Part shown: positions 8,363-16,698 of the stretch, piece after piece | How the letters are laid out: each line of letters opens with the position of its first letter | Numbering within the stretch: position 1 is the first letter of the stretch | Assembly (NCBI RefSeq): GCF_019880225.1 | Contig: NZ_CP082284.1 | Coordinates: forward strand, 1,178,001 to 1,242,000 | DNA: 64,000 bases | Reading direction: 5' to 3' | Source: Halobaculum rubrum | GTDB lineage: Archaea > Halobacteriota > Halobacteria > Halobacteriales > Haloferacaceae | Notes under the pieces: model-generated | What the model saw: the letters and a program-made list of their open reading frames with translations, nothing else | What the model was told of the DNA's origin: nothing | Databases searched by the model: none | Program-made: the position numbers and the translations under genes

Positions 8363-9298
8363 CTACTCCAACAGTTCCACCAGCAGCCCCTTCTGTGCGT
8401 GCATCCGGTTTTCCGCCTGCTCCCACACGAGCGAGCGCTCCGACTCCAGCACCGCGTCGGTCACCTCCTCGCCGCGGTGGGCGGGCAGACAGTGCATGAA
8501 CGCCGCGTCGGTGCCGTCGAGGAGCGCATCGTTCACCTGGTACCCCTCGAAATCGGGGAGTTTCACCTCGCGGCGGTCCTCCTCGCCCATACTCACCCAC
8601 ACGTCGGTGTACACCACGTCCGCGTCGGCGACCGCCTCCTCGGCGGTATCGGCGACAGTCGGCTCGGTTCCCAGTTCCGCACACCGCTCGTACACGTCGT
8701 CACCGAGGCCGTAGCCGTCGGGCGTGGCGACCGTGAGATCCAGGCCCGCGAGCGCGGCGCCGACGGCGAACGAGCGCCCGACGTTGTTGCCGTCGCCGAC
8801 CCACGCCGCCTGCACTTCCGAGAGGTCGCCGACCGACTCGCGGATCGTGAGCAGGTCCGCCAGCGTCTGGCAGGGGTGGGCGTCGTCGGTGAGCCCGTTG
8901 ATCACCGGGACCTCCGCGTACTCCGCGAGTATCTCGGCGTTCTCGTGAGCGAACGTCCGCACCATGATGGCGTCGGCGTAGCCGCCGAGCGCGCGGGCGG
9001 TGTCCTTCAGGGGCTCGCCGTGACCCAGTTGGATCGCGTCGGGCCCGAGGAACATCGCGTGGCCGCCGAGTTGGGTCATCCCCGTCTCGAAGCTCGCGCG
9101 CGTCCTGGTCGAGGGCTTCTCGAACAGCATCGCCAGCGTCGTCCGCGGGAGCTGCGTGAGGTCCTTGCCCGCCTTCAGGTCGGAGGCGCGAGCGAGGACG
9201 CCCGCGAGTTGGTCGGTCGTCAGGTCGTCGATGTCGAGGAAGTCGCTCGGGAACTCGTCGGGTTCGTCGATCGCTGTCGATGTCGTGTGGGTGCTCAT
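8363..9298 (-). CDS. argF: ornithine carbamoyltransferase
   Basis: A 311-residue enzyme forming citrulline from ornithine and carbamoyl phosphate. The carbamoyl-phosphate motif KPSTRTRASFE is at residues 55-65 and the ornithine-binding motif MHCLPAHRGEEV near residue 270. The first 20 residues are an acidic extension. It is the last gene of the minus-strand lysW-argX-argC-argB-argD-argE-argF series. A 106-bp gap with short direct repeats separates it from argE, so it may have its own promoter or a processed leader. Confidence 0.96.
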   Translation of the reverse strand: MSTHTTSTAIDEPDEFPSDFLDIDDLTTDQLAGVLARASDLKAGKDLTQLPRTTLAMLFEKPSTRTRASFETGMTQLGGHAMFLGPDAIQLGHGEPLKDTARALGGYADAIMVRTFAHENAEILAEYAEVPVINGLTDDAHPCQTLADLLTIRESVGDLSEVQAAWVGDGNNVGRSFAVGAALAGLDLTVATPDGYGLGDDVYERCAELGTEPTVADTAEEAVADADVVYTDVWVSMGEEDRREVKLPDFEGYQVNDALLDGTDAAFMHCLPAHRGEEVTDAVLESERSLVWEQAENRMHAQKGLLVELLE

Positions 9299-9313
9299 CG
9301 TGATCGTGGGTCG

Positions 9314-9349
9314 TGGAGTAGTGTCGTGTGTGGCGAGTGGTGTCGTGTG
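9314..9349 (-). repeat. direct repeats in the argF 5' leader
   Basis: Two near-copies follow one another: on the minus strand CACACGACACCACTCGCCA and then CACACGACACTACTCCA. They lie 16-51 nt upstream of the argF ATG. The leader is pyrimidine/CA-rich and looks unstructured, unlike the other tight junctions of this operon. Confidence 0.5.
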
Positions 9350-9404
9350 AGGGTACGTGAGAACGGGGGCGGGCGACGGTCGGAGCCGCCGGGTCCGCCG
9401 TGGG

Positions 9405-10499
9405 TCAGTCGTCCGTTCGACCTCGCAGTCGTTGTGAGGCGTCCGTCAGCACCTCGATCGCGCGGTCGAACTCCTCCAGCGGGAGGCGTTCGTCGGGCGC
9501 GTGGTCCAGCGAGGAGTCGCCGGGGCCGTACGTCGCCATCGGCACGTCCCACGCGCCGGCGAAGACGTTCACGTCGGCGGTGCCGGTCTTGCGGAGCAGG
9601 CGTGGGTCGCCGCCCGCGCGACGGATCCCGCCGCGGAGCGCCGTCGCCACGGGGTCTCGGGGGTCGCCCATCACGGGGGGGATCGGCTCGTTCCAGTGGA
9701 CCGTCCCGACGTCGAGTTCGGCGTCGGCGCGCTCGCGGACGTCCTCCGGGTCGAGCGACGGCGGCACGCGGAACTGCACGTCCATCGTCGCCTCCATCGA
9801 GAGGCCGTCCTCGGAGAGGCCGCCCTCGACCGCGACGGGCTTGGTCGTCACCTGCTCGAAGACGGCCCCGTAGTCGTAGTAGTCGAACGCGCCCTCGACG
9901 CGCTGCCACCAGTGCATCGCGTGCTGGACCGCGTTGGAATCCGGGCGGGAGGTGTGTCCCGACTCGCTGGTCGCGACGTACGTGCCCGAGATGAGTCCGC
10001 GGTAGCCGAGCGTCACGGCGTCCCAGCCGGACGGCTCGCCGTTGATGACGGCCTCGGGCGCGTCGCGGCTTTCGACGAGGTGACGGGCGCCGCGGGAGTC
10101 GGTCTCCTCGCCGGTCACGCCGACGAACGAGACGCCGGCTTCGACGGCCGCGACGGCCATCGCCGCCAGCGACCCCGTGGCGTCGACGCTGCCGCGGCCC
10201 CACAGCACGGGGCCGTCGGCGCCCAACTCCTCGTCGCCGTCGGCGATCTCGACCGGGATGTCGCCCGGGACGGTGTCGACGTGGGAGGTCAAGAGGAGCG
10301 AGTCGTCGCCGGGCGCGCGAACGTTCCCGACCTCGTCGGTGTACGTCTCGCGGCCGTGGTCCTCGAGGAACTCCACGAGCACCGCCGCGGCGTCGGCCTC
10401 CTCGCCGGAGACGGACGGCGTCGACACCAGATCGTACAGCAGTCGGCGGCCCTCCGTGTCGAGCGCCTCCGTCAGGTCCAGCGGATTCGACACCGCCAT
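9405..10499 (-). CDS. argE: [LysW]-ornithine/lysine hydrolase (M20 peptidase family)
   Basis: A 364-residue zinc peptidase of the LysK/ArgE group that releases ornithine (or lysine) from the LysW carrier protein. Expected metal-binding pieces are LLTSHVDTVPGD near residue 72, GRGSVDATG near residue 100, TGEETDSRGARH near residue 130 and NGEPSGW. The ATG at 10499 is chosen; a GTG directly before it (10502) would add one residue. A GGGAG sequence lies just upstream. It follows argD with a short gap. The gene context (arginine enzymes and LysW) favours ornithine as the product. Confidence 0.9.
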   Translation of the reverse strand: MAVSNPLDLTEALDTEGRRLLYDLVSTPSVSGEEADAAAVLVEFLEDHGRETYTDEVGNVRAPGDDSLLLTSHVDTVPGDIPVEIADGDEELGADGPVLWGRGSVDATGSLAAMAVAAVEAGVSFVGVTGEETDSRGARHLVESRDAPEAVINGEPSGWDAVTLGYRGLISGTYVATSESGHTSRPDSNAVQHAMHWWQRVEGAFDYYDYGAVFEQVTTKPVAVEGGLSEDGLSMEATMDVQFRVPPSLDPEDVRERADAELDVGTVHWNEPIPPVMGDPRDPVATALRGGIRRAGGDPRLLRKTGTADVNVFAGAWDVPMATYGPGDSSLDHAPDERLPLEEFDRAIEVLTDASQRLRGRTDD

Positions 10500-10518
10500 C
10501 ACGCGATCTCCCCCATGC

Positions 10519-11682
10519 TCACAGCACCTCCGCCAGCGCGTCGACGACCTCGCGGGCGTGCCCCTCGTTGATCACGAGCGGCGGGAGCAGGCGAAGCACC
10601 GAGCGCCCCGCCGGCAGCGCGAGGATCTGGTGGTTCAGCGCCAACTCGCGCAGGTAGCGGTTCGCCCCGCGCTTCACCTCGATGCCGATCATCAGCCCCT
10701 CCCCGCGCACCTCGCGCACGGGGAGGTCGTGCTCCTCGATCGCCGCTTCGAGTTGGGTGGTGAGGTAGTCGCCGACCGTCGCCGCGTGGCCGGGCACGTC
10801 GTTGGCGACCAGCTCCTCCAGGGTCGCGTTGGCCGCGGCGGCGACGACCGGGTTGCCCGAGAACGTCGACCCGTGGCTGGCGGCGCCGTCGGCGATCCAG
10901 TCGGCACACAACGTCGCGCCCAGCGGGAGACCGGAGGCGACGCCCTTCGCCGTCGTGAGGATGTCCGGCTCGACGCCCGCGCCCTCGCAGGCCCACAGGT
11001 CTCCCGTGCGGCCCATCCCGGTCTGGATCTCGTCGAACACCAGCGCCGCGCCGGCGTCCTCGGTCAGGTCGCGTGCGGACTGGAGGTACTCGGGGTCGGC
11101 GGGGTTGATCCCGCCCTCGCCCTGCACGGGTTCGAGGAACACCGCGGCCGTCTCGTCGTCGACGGCCTCGGCGAGCGCCTCGCTGTCGCCGTAGTCGACG
11201 AACTCGACGCCGCCGGCGACGGGCTCGAAGGGCGCGCGGTACTTCTTCTTCCACGTCATCGCCAGCGCGCCCAGCGTCCGACCGTGGAAGCCGCGCTTCG
11301 TCGCCACGATCTTCTCGCGGCCGGTGGCCGAGCGCGCGAACTTCATCGCCGCCTCGTTCGCCTCCGTCCCGGAGTTACAGGGCCACACCTTCGAGATGTC
11401 GCCGGGGGCGACCGCGCCGAGGCGCTCGTACAGCTCCGTGCGGGCGGCGTTGGGATACGACGCCTGCACGTACAGCAACTCGGCCGCCTGCTCTTGCACC
11501 GCATCGACGACGGCGGGCGGGCAGTGACCCAGCGGCGTACACGCGTAGCTGGCGCCGAAGTCGAGATACTCGGTTCCGTCGGCGGCGGTGAGGTGGACTC
11601 CCTCCCCGGACTCCAACTGGATGGGTTTCTCGGAGAAGACGAACCCCTCGCCGGCGTCGCTCAGGTCCTCGAACGCGGTCAT
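10519..11682 (-). CDS. argD: [LysW]-amino-semialdehyde aminotransferase (acetylornithine aminotransferase family)
   Basis: A 387-residue class III PLP aminotransferase of the ArgD/LysJ type, converting the carrier-bound glutamate semialdehyde to ornithine. Visible motifs are NSGTEANEAAMK near residue 110, FHGRTLGALAMTWK near residue 135, VFDEIQTGMGRTG near residue 215 with the PLP-contacting Asp, and TTAKGVASGLPLGA containing the Schiff-base lysine near residue 245. Its ATG overlaps the argB stop (ATGA), indicating translational coupling. Confidence 0.93.
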   Translation of the reverse strand: MTAFEDLSDAGEGFVFSEKPIQLESGEGVHLTAADGTEYLDFGASYACTPLGHCPPAVVDAVQEQAAELLYVQASYPNAARTELYERLGAVAPGDISKVWPCNSGTEANEAAMKFARSATGREKIVATKRGFHGRTLGALAMTWKKKYRAPFEPVAGGVEFVDYGDSEALAEAVDDETAAVFLEPVQGEGGINPADPEYLQSARDLTEDAGAALVFDEIQTGMGRTGDLWACEGAGVEPDILTTAKGVASGLPLGATLCADWIADGAASHGSTFSGNPVVAAAANATLEELVANDVPGHAATVGDYLTTQLEAAIEEHDLPVREVRGEGLMIGIEVKRGANRYLRELALNHQILALPAGRSVLRLLPPLVINEGHAREVVDALAEVL

Positions 11683-12608
11683 CCGTCCACCTCCGCGTCG
11701 GCGGCGGCGTCGGCGTGGCGATCTTCGTCGACGACGGCAGAGCGCTCGATGCGCGTCCCCGCCCCGTCGAGCGCGGCGACGACGGGGTCGCGGACGTTCG
11801 CGTCGGCGACTGTCACCGCGCTGGCGCCGGATTCGAGGGCCTCGGTCGCCGCCATCACCTTCCGGGTCATGAACCCCTCGGCCGCGTCCGTGAGCGCGTC
11901 GTACTCCTCGCTCGTGACGACCGACTCGATCAGGGTGTCGGGGTCATCCGGGTCCGCATACACGCCGGAGACGTCCGTGAGGACGACCAACTCCGCGCCG
12001 AGCGCACCAGCGACCGCCGCGGCCGCGCGGTCGGCGTCGGTGTTCACCGGGGTCCCCTCGCTCTCGGACTCCGTGCCGAACATCGGCGGGGAGACGACCG
12101 GCGTGTAGCCGTCCGCGAGCAGCGTATCGAGCAGGCCGTCGTTCACCTGCTTGGGGGTGCCCGAGTGGTCGCCGCGTCTGATCTTCTTCTTGCCGTCCTC
12201 GACGACGCGCACCGCAGACTTGCGCGGCCCGGTCAGGAGGCCGCCGTCGACACCCGACAGCCCCACGGCGTCGACGCCGGCGTTCTTCATGGCCGTCACG
12301 AGGTCCGTGTTCACTCCCCCTGCCATCGCCATCGTGAACGCCTCCATCGTTTCGGCGTCGGTGAAGCGGCCGGTGACGCCCGAGGGCGTCTCGACGTACT
12401 CCGACTCGATGCCGAGCCGATCCAGCAGGTCGTCGACGGCGGTCGAGCCGCCGTGGACGACGACCACGCTGCGCCCGTTAGCGACGAGGTGGGCCACGTC
12501 GCCGACGGCGCCCGCGGGGTCGACCGCGCGCGCGCCGCCCAGCTTCACGACGACCGGCGGAACGTCGCCGGAGCCGTCGGTCAGCGGCGTCGATCCGAAG
12601 CCGGTCAC
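11679..12608 (-). CDS. argB: [LysW]-aminoadipate/glutamate kinase (acetylglutamate kinase family)
   Basis: A 309-residue amino acid kinase of the LysZ/ArgB family that phosphorylates the side-chain carboxylate of the LysW-bound substrate. VVVKLGGARAVDP near residue 18 is the nucleotide-binding start of the fold, VVVHGGSTAVDDL near residue 50 is the glycine-rich substrate loop, and MTRKVMAATEA near residue 260 fits the C-terminal ATP motif. The GTG at 12608 overlaps the argC stop (GTGA); the longer open frame upstream is only a shadow of argC. The C-terminal 20 residues are acidic. Confidence 0.92.
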   Translation of the reverse strand: MTGFGSTPLTDGSGDVPPVVVKLGGARAVDPAGAVGDVAHLVANGRSVVVVHGGSTAVDDLLDRLGIESEYVETPSGVTGRFTDAETMEAFTMAMAGGVNTDLVTAMKNAGVDAVGLSGVDGGLLTGPRKSAVRVVEDGKKKIRRGDHSGTPKQVNDGLLDTLLADGYTPVVSPPMFGTESESEGTPVNTDADRAAAAVAGALGAELVVLTDVSGVYADPDDPDTLIESVVTSEEYDALTDAAEGFMTRKVMAATEALESGASAVTVADANVRDPVVAALDGAGTRIERSAVVDEDRHADAAADAEVDG

Positions 12609-13660
12609 GGCGATCCCACGGGGTGGAGCCCCTGGAACTCCAGACCGGCCGTCTCCTCGAGCCCGAGCGCGACGTTGGCGGCGTGGACCGCCTGCCCCGC
12701 CGCGCCCTTCATCACGTTGTCGATGGCCGAGAACGCGACCACGCGGCCGTTCTCGGGGTCGAGTTCGAAGCCGACCTCGGCGTGGTTCGTCCCGGCCACG
12801 GCCTTCGGCTCGGGGTAGCGGTACACGCCGCCGCCGCCCGCGACGAGGCGGACGAACGGCTCGTCGTCGTACGCCTCGCGGTAGGCGCCCCACAGATCGC
12901 CCGTGGTGACGCGCTCGCTCGGGAAGGCGTGACACGTCGCCGCCGCCCCGCGGGTCATGTCGACCGCGTGGACGGTGAACGACAGCGAGAGGCCCAGCTC
13001 CTGCTTGATCTCCGCCTCGTGGCGGTGCCCCGTCGGCGCGTACGGGCGCACGACGCCCGAGCGCTCGGGGTGGCTGGAGGCGGCGCCGCCGCCGGCGCCC
13101 CCCTCCGAGGAGCCGACCTTCAGGTCGGCGACCACCTGATCGTCGGGCGTGATGACGCCCGAATCGACCAGCGGCTTCAGCGCCAGCATCGTCGCCGTCG
13201 CGTTGCAGCCGCCGGAGGCGATGAGGTCCGCGCCCTCGAGTTTCTCGCGCCCCAGCTCGGGGAGCGCGTAGGCGGCGTCCGCGAGGTGCTCGGGCGCGAC
13301 GTGGCCGTCGTACCACTCGTCGTAGTCCGCCTCCTCGCTGAGCCGGAAGTCCGCCGAGAGGTCGACCACGGTGCCCGCGGCGTCACGGAAGGCGTCGATA
13401 TGCTCCATCGAGACGCCGTGGGGCGTCGACGCGAACAGCACGTCCACCGAGTCCAGGTCATCGGGCGAGGAGAACCGCACGTCGACGCCGCGGAGGTTCG
13501 GGTGGACGTAGCCGAGCGTCTTGTTCTCGTACTCACGGCTGGTCGCCTGCACGAGTTCGAAGTTCGGATGCCCGGTCAGCAGGCGGCACAGCTCGCCGCC
13601 CGCGAAGCCGGAGGCGCCGACGACGGCGGCGGTGAGTGTCGCGTTCTCGCCCGCACTCAT
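12605..13660 (-). CDS. argC: [LysW]-glutamyl/aminoadipyl-phosphate reductase
   Basis: A 351-residue NADPH-dependent semialdehyde dehydrogenase of the ArgC/LysY family. VVGASGFAGGELCRLL near residue 13 is the Rossmann nucleotide loop, and IASGGCNATATML near residue 150 contains the catalytic cysteine. HAVDMTRGAAATCHAF near residue 230 is a typical late motif. The ATG overlaps the argX stop (ATGA). It reduces the acyl phosphate made by ArgB to the semialdehyde used by ArgD. Confidence 0.94.
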   Translation of the reverse strand: MSAGENATLTAAVVGASGFAGGELCRLLTGHPNFELVQATSREYENKTLGYVHPNLRGVDVRFSSPDDLDSVDVLFASTPHGVSMEHIDAFRDAAGTVVDLSADFRLSEEADYDEWYDGHVAPEHLADAAYALPELGREKLEGADLIASGGCNATATMLALKPLVDSGVITPDDQVVADLKVGSSEGGAGGGAASSHPERSGVVRPYAPTGHRHEAEIKQELGLSLSFTVHAVDMTRGAAATCHAFPSERVTTGDLWGAYREAYDDEPFVRLVAGGGGVYRYPEPKAVAGTNHAEVGFELDPENGRVVAFSAIDNVMKGAAGQAVHAANVALGLEETAGLEFQGLHPVGSP

Positions 13661-14586
13661 GCCGTCATCACGGCTTCGTTCGCCGCCTCCGCCTTCAGTT
13701 CGAGCCAGTCGACGACCGCCGCGGGCACGTCGACCTCGCTGGCCTCGTTCAGCGCCTTGAACTCGACGGTGTGGTTCACCTCGTGAACGGTGTACCTCGA
13801 CTCGCCGTCTCGCGGGTCGCTCCGCTCCCCGCTCGATTCCGAGGCGCTACGCGCCTCGCCCGTCTCCATCAGGTCGACGCCGAGCAGGCCGCCGCCGACG
13901 GCGTCGCTCGCCTTCCGCACCAGCTCCGTCGCCTCGTCGTCGAGATCGAAGGTGTCAGTCTCGCCGCCCTTCGCGGCGTTGGTGAGCCAGTGCTCGGAGG
14001 TACGCGTCATCGCGGCGACGGGCTCGCCGTCACACGCCAGCACGCGGATGTCGCGGCCGGGCTTGTCGACGTACTCCTGCACGTAGAACACCTTGTGCTC
14101 GTAGTGGCCGAGCGTCGCCTTGTGTTCGAGGATCGCCTCGGCGGCGTTCTCGGTGTCGAGCTTGGCCATCAGCCTGCCCCACGAGCCGACGACCGGCTTG
14201 ATCACGCACGGGTAGCCGAACTCCTCGATGGCCTCCATCGCGGCCTCCGTCGTGAACGCGACCTCGGTCGCCGGCGTCGGCACGCCCGCGCTCTCCAGCG
14301 CGAGGCTGTTCTTCACCTTGTCGGCGCAGACCGCCGCGGTCTCCGGACTGTTGATCACGGGGACGCCGTACGCCGAGAGGAGCCGCGTGGCGTACAGCGA
14401 GCGCGAGGTGGCGAGACAGCGGTCGATCACCAGATCGCAGTCGGCTATCTCGGCGGTCGTCTCGTTCAGGCCGAACCGCTGCTTGCGCACGTCGATCTTG
14501 GCGACCTCGTGGCCGCGGTCGCGAAGCTCCGACAGGAGGAGCTTCTCGTCTTTTCGGATCCGGGAGTAGAGCAGGCCGAGCTTCAT
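13657..14586 (-). CDS. argX: LysW-glutamate/aminoadipate ligase (ATP-grasp, LysX/ArgX)
   Basis: A 309-residue ATP-grasp/RimK-like ligase that joins the amino group of glutamate (or aminoadipate) to the C-terminal glutamate of LysW. MKLGLLYSRIRKDEKLLL opens the protein and fixes the start at 14586; the longer frame to 14679 is overlap with lysW. NSPETAAVCADKVKNSL, PCVIKPVVGSWGRL and VHEVNHTVEFK are family motifs. Between GVDLMETG and YTVHEVNH there are about 20 extra Arg/Ser/Glu-rich residues encoded by a GC-rich palindrome; other ligases of this family have only a short turn there. lysW ends 1 bp upstream. Confidence 0.92.
   Translation of the reverse strand: MKLGLLYSRIRKDEKLLLSELRDRGHEVAKIDVRKQRFGLNETTAEIADCDLVIDRCLATSRSLYATRLLSAYGVPVINSPETAAVCADKVKNSLALESAGVPTPATEVAFTTEAAMEAIEEFGYPCVIKPVVGSWGRLMAKLDTENAAEAILEHKATLGHYEHKVFYVQEYVDKPGRDIRVLACDGEPVAAMTRTSEHWLTNAAKGGETDTFDLDDEATELVRKASDAVGGGLLGVDLMETGEARSASESSGERSDPRDGESRYTVHEVNHTVEFKALNEASEVDVPAAVVDWLELKAEAANEAVMTA
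13800..13864 (-). repeat. palindromic element inserted in frame in argX
   Basis: The core 13840-13858 is CGAGGCGC, a 3-nt loop, then GCGCCTCG. Read on the coding strand it gives EARSASES and continues as an Arg/Ser/Asp stretch to about 13800. The core differs at one loop base from the copies in hemC (18932-18950) and in the argH-lysW gap (15113-15131), and it is read in the same frame as the hemC copy. Confidence 0.7.
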
Positions 14587-14587
14587 C

Positions 14588-14758
14588 TCACTCCCCCCAG
14601 TCCTCTTCGAGCTCCGGGGCTCGATCGAGGACCGGCGGGGAGACGTCGACGACCTCCAGCTCGGCGCCGCATGTTTCACAGTCGACGATCTCTCCGACCT
14701 CCAGGTCGTCGTGCAGGGCCACCGTTCCCCCGCACTCGACGCATTCGGATTCGGTCAT
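14588..14758 (-). CDS. lysW: LysW/ArgW amino-group carrier protein
   Basis: A 56-residue acidic zinc protein. It begins MTESECVECGG, has a second pair CETCGAE, and ends in EEDWGE. The EDWGE terminus is the hallmark of LysW/ArgW: the final glutamate is the attachment point for the amino acid during arginine/lysine synthesis, and the four cysteines hold a zinc. It is the first gene of the lysW-argX-argC-argB-argD-argE-argF series, with argX starting 1 bp after its stop. A TATA-like box (minus-strand ATTAAA, 14789-14794) lies about 33 nt upstream. Confidence 0.96.
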   Translation of the reverse strand: MTESECVECGGTVALHDDLEVGEIVDCETCGAELEVVDVSPPVLDRAPELEEDWGE

Positions 14759-14788
14759 GGCGTACTCATCTCTATCGGGGAAGACACC

Positions 14789-14819
14789 TTTAATCCGTCG
14801 ATTTTGTCAGCGAAAAATA
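14789..14819 (-). promoter_or_regulatory. lysW-arg operon promoter with possible operator
   Basis: On the minus strand ATTAAA (14789-14794) is a TATA-like box. Just upstream lies ATTTTTCGCTGACAAAAT (14801-14818), with ATTTT/AAAAT arms. The region upstream of argG has a similar layout with a TTTTC...ACAAA...TCGA sequence before its TATA box, so one regulator could serve both arginine units. Confidence 0.4.
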
Positions 14820-15186
14820 CTGTCGGAGTCGCCGCTATCGAGCGGGAGCGGGCGATTCGGCGCGGATCTCGAATCCGATGTTCGAAATCTGAGTAGTGTT
14901 GGCCCCGAGGGGGGCCGGCGGGGCCACCGCCGCCGGCGGTCGCGGGGCGGCGGCCGGGACCGGTCGAGGTCGGGTCCCCGGTCGCGGTCGGCCGCCCCGC
15001 GGTCGTCGCGGAACTCGGAGCGGTCGTGGATGTCGCGGAAGCCGGCCGCCCGCCGGAGCCGTCGCTCGCGGTCGGGCGAGCGGTCGTCTCGCGGCTTCGC
15101 CGCTCGACTGTCCGAGGCGCTCCGCGCCTCGCATTCGTCGGGTCGTCGGGCGTCCGGTCATGAGTGGACTCCAGGTCGGTCGGTGA
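14820..15186 (-). other. argH-lysW gap with a palindromic element and no clear gene
   Basis: This stretch separates the argGH and lysW units. A palindromic element occupies 15091-15132. Downstream of it a minus-strand frame without an ATG stays open for about 110 codons and is rich in Arg, Asp and Pro; it reads through the element in the same frame used in hemC. It may be a decayed coding end or an open frame created by GC bias. No family is recognised. Confidence 0.4.
15091..15132 (-). repeat. palindromic element, 32 nt identical to one in hemC
   Basis: Hairpin CGAGGCGC-TCC-GCGCCTCG at 15113-15131, next to a second small hairpin GCGGC-TTC-GCCGC at 15091-15103. The 32 bases 15101-15132 are the exact reverse complement of 18931-18962 inside hemC, so this is the same mobile or recombining unit in an intergenic position. 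Confidence 0.75.
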
Positions 15187-16698
15187 TCAGGTGTACGATT
15201 CGACCGCATCGGTCAAGTCCGTTTCGGCGGCCGCGAGCGCGTCGCGGCGGGCGTCGACGGCGGCCTCGTGGTCGTCGTACGTCTCGGTCATGCGCGCGAG
15301 GGAGGCGGCCACGGCGTCGGGCGCCGGGCCGCCCCGCGACGCGCGGGAGGCGACGCTCCCGACGGGGTCGAGCGCGGCCTCGAGGTCCTCGCGGCTCACG
15401 TGCTCGTAGAGGGACTCCCCAAGGACCTCCTGTGCGGCCGCGTCAAGATTTGCAGCGAGCGTCTCCGGGTCCGCGTCGTCGGGCACGGTCGCGGCCGCCT
15501 CGGCGACGACCTCGTGGGCCGTCCGGAACGGGATCCCCGCCGAGGCCAGCGCGTCCGCGACGCCCGTAGCCGTCGAGAAGCCCGCGCCCGCGTCGGCCGC
15601 GCACGCCGACTCGTCCCAGTCGCCGGTCGCGACCGCGCCGGCGACGACCTCGGTCGCCTCGGTCGCGTCGTCGACGGCGTCCCACGCGTGCGGCGTCGCG
15701 CGCTGAAGGTCGCGGTTGTACGCCCGCGGCAGCCCCTTCAGCGTCGTGAGCAGCCCGGTCAGGTCGCCGGATACGTCGCCCGCGACCGCGCGGACCAACT
15801 CCAGCGTGTCCGGGTTCACCTTCTGGGGCATGATCGACGAGGTGGACGCGTAGTCGTCCGAGGGGAGGAAGTAGCCGTCCGTGGCGTGCTCGATGAGGTC
15901 GGTCGAGAGCCCCGACAGCGTCGCCGTCAGGGTCGCCAGCGCGGCGGTCCCCTCCACGAGGAAGTCCCGCGCGGACGCGGCGTCGGTGGCGTTCTCGACG
16001 ACGCCGTCGAACCCGAGCAGGTCGGCCGTCCGCTCGCGGTCGATGTCGAAGGTGGTGCCGCCGAACGCCGCGCCGCCCAGCGGCGACTCGTTCGTCCGGT
16101 CGAACGCCGCGAGCAGCCGGGCGGTGTCGCGCTCGACCGCGCCCGCGTACGACGACAGGAAGTGTCCGACGGTGACGGGCTGGGCGTACTGCCGGTGGGT
16201 GAACCCCGGCATGACGGTGTCGGCGTGCTCGGCGGCCGCGTCCAGCAGCGCCTCGCGCAGGACGAGCGTCGCCTCGGCGGCGTCGAGCAGATCCTCGCGG
16301 TAGCGGCGGCGGATGCAGGCGGCGACCTCGTCGTTGCGCGAGCGCGCGGTGTGCATCTTCCCGCCGACCGGTCCGACCTCGGCGACGACCGCCGACTCGA
16401 TCGCCTCGTGCACGTCCTCGCCGTCGGGGAGCGCGCCGTGGCCCGCGTCCTCGACGGCCGCGAGCCCGGAGAGGATCTCGGCGGCCTCGTCGTCGCCGAC
16501 GATCCCCTGTTCGGCGAGCATCACCGTGTGCGCGCGGTCGACGGCGAGGTCGGCCGCGAAGATGCGCTCGTCGGCCGCGAGGCTCGACATGAAGCCGCGG
16601 GCCGGGCCCCCGGCGAAGCGGTCGCGCCGGACGACCGTCTCGGTGTCCGCGTCAGTATCGTCCGCGTCGTCGCCGCCGGCGCTCCCGTGGTCAGTCAT
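15187..16698 (-). CDS. argH: argininosuccinate lyase
   Basis: A 503-residue member of the fumarase/aspartase superfamily that splits argininosuccinate into arginine and fumarate. The signature TSSIMPQKVNPDTLE is near residue 290, with MHTARSRNDEVA near residue 105 and PGFTHRQYAQPVTVGHFL near residue 165. An acidic extension of about 20 residues precedes the conserved RRDRFAGGPA. The ATG at 16698 directly abuts the argG stop, so the two final steps of arginine synthesis form one unit. It is slightly longer than most bacterial ArgH because of acidic inserts. Confidence 0.96.
   Translation of the reverse strand: MTDHGSAGGDDADDTDADTETVVRRDRFAGGPARGFMSSLAADERIFAADLAVDRAHTVMLAEQGIVGDDEAAEILSGLAAVEDAGHGALPDGEDVHEAIESAVVAEVGPVGGKMHTARSRNDEVAACIRRRYREDLLDAAEATLVLREALLDAAAEHADTVMPGFTHRQYAQPVTVGHFLSSYAGAVERDTARLLAAFDRTNESPLGGAAFGGTTFDIDRERTADLLGFDGVVENATDAASARDFLVEGTAALATLTATLSGLSTDLIEHATDGYFLPSDDYASTSSIMPQKVNPDTLELVRAVAGDVSGDLTGLLTTLKGLPRAYNRDLQRATPHAWDAVDDATEATEVVAGAVATGDWDESACAADAGAGFSTATGVADALASAGIPFRTAHEVVAEAAATVPDDADPETLAANLDAAAQEVLGESLYEHVSREDLEAALDPVGSVASRASRGGPAPDAVAASLARMTETYDDHEAAVDARRDALAAAETDLTDAVESYT

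Noticed and set aside
11679-13316. 545-codon frame suggesting a fused argB
   Set aside because: The extra N-terminal part is an out-of-frame reading of argC; argB starts at the GTG overlapping the argC stop.
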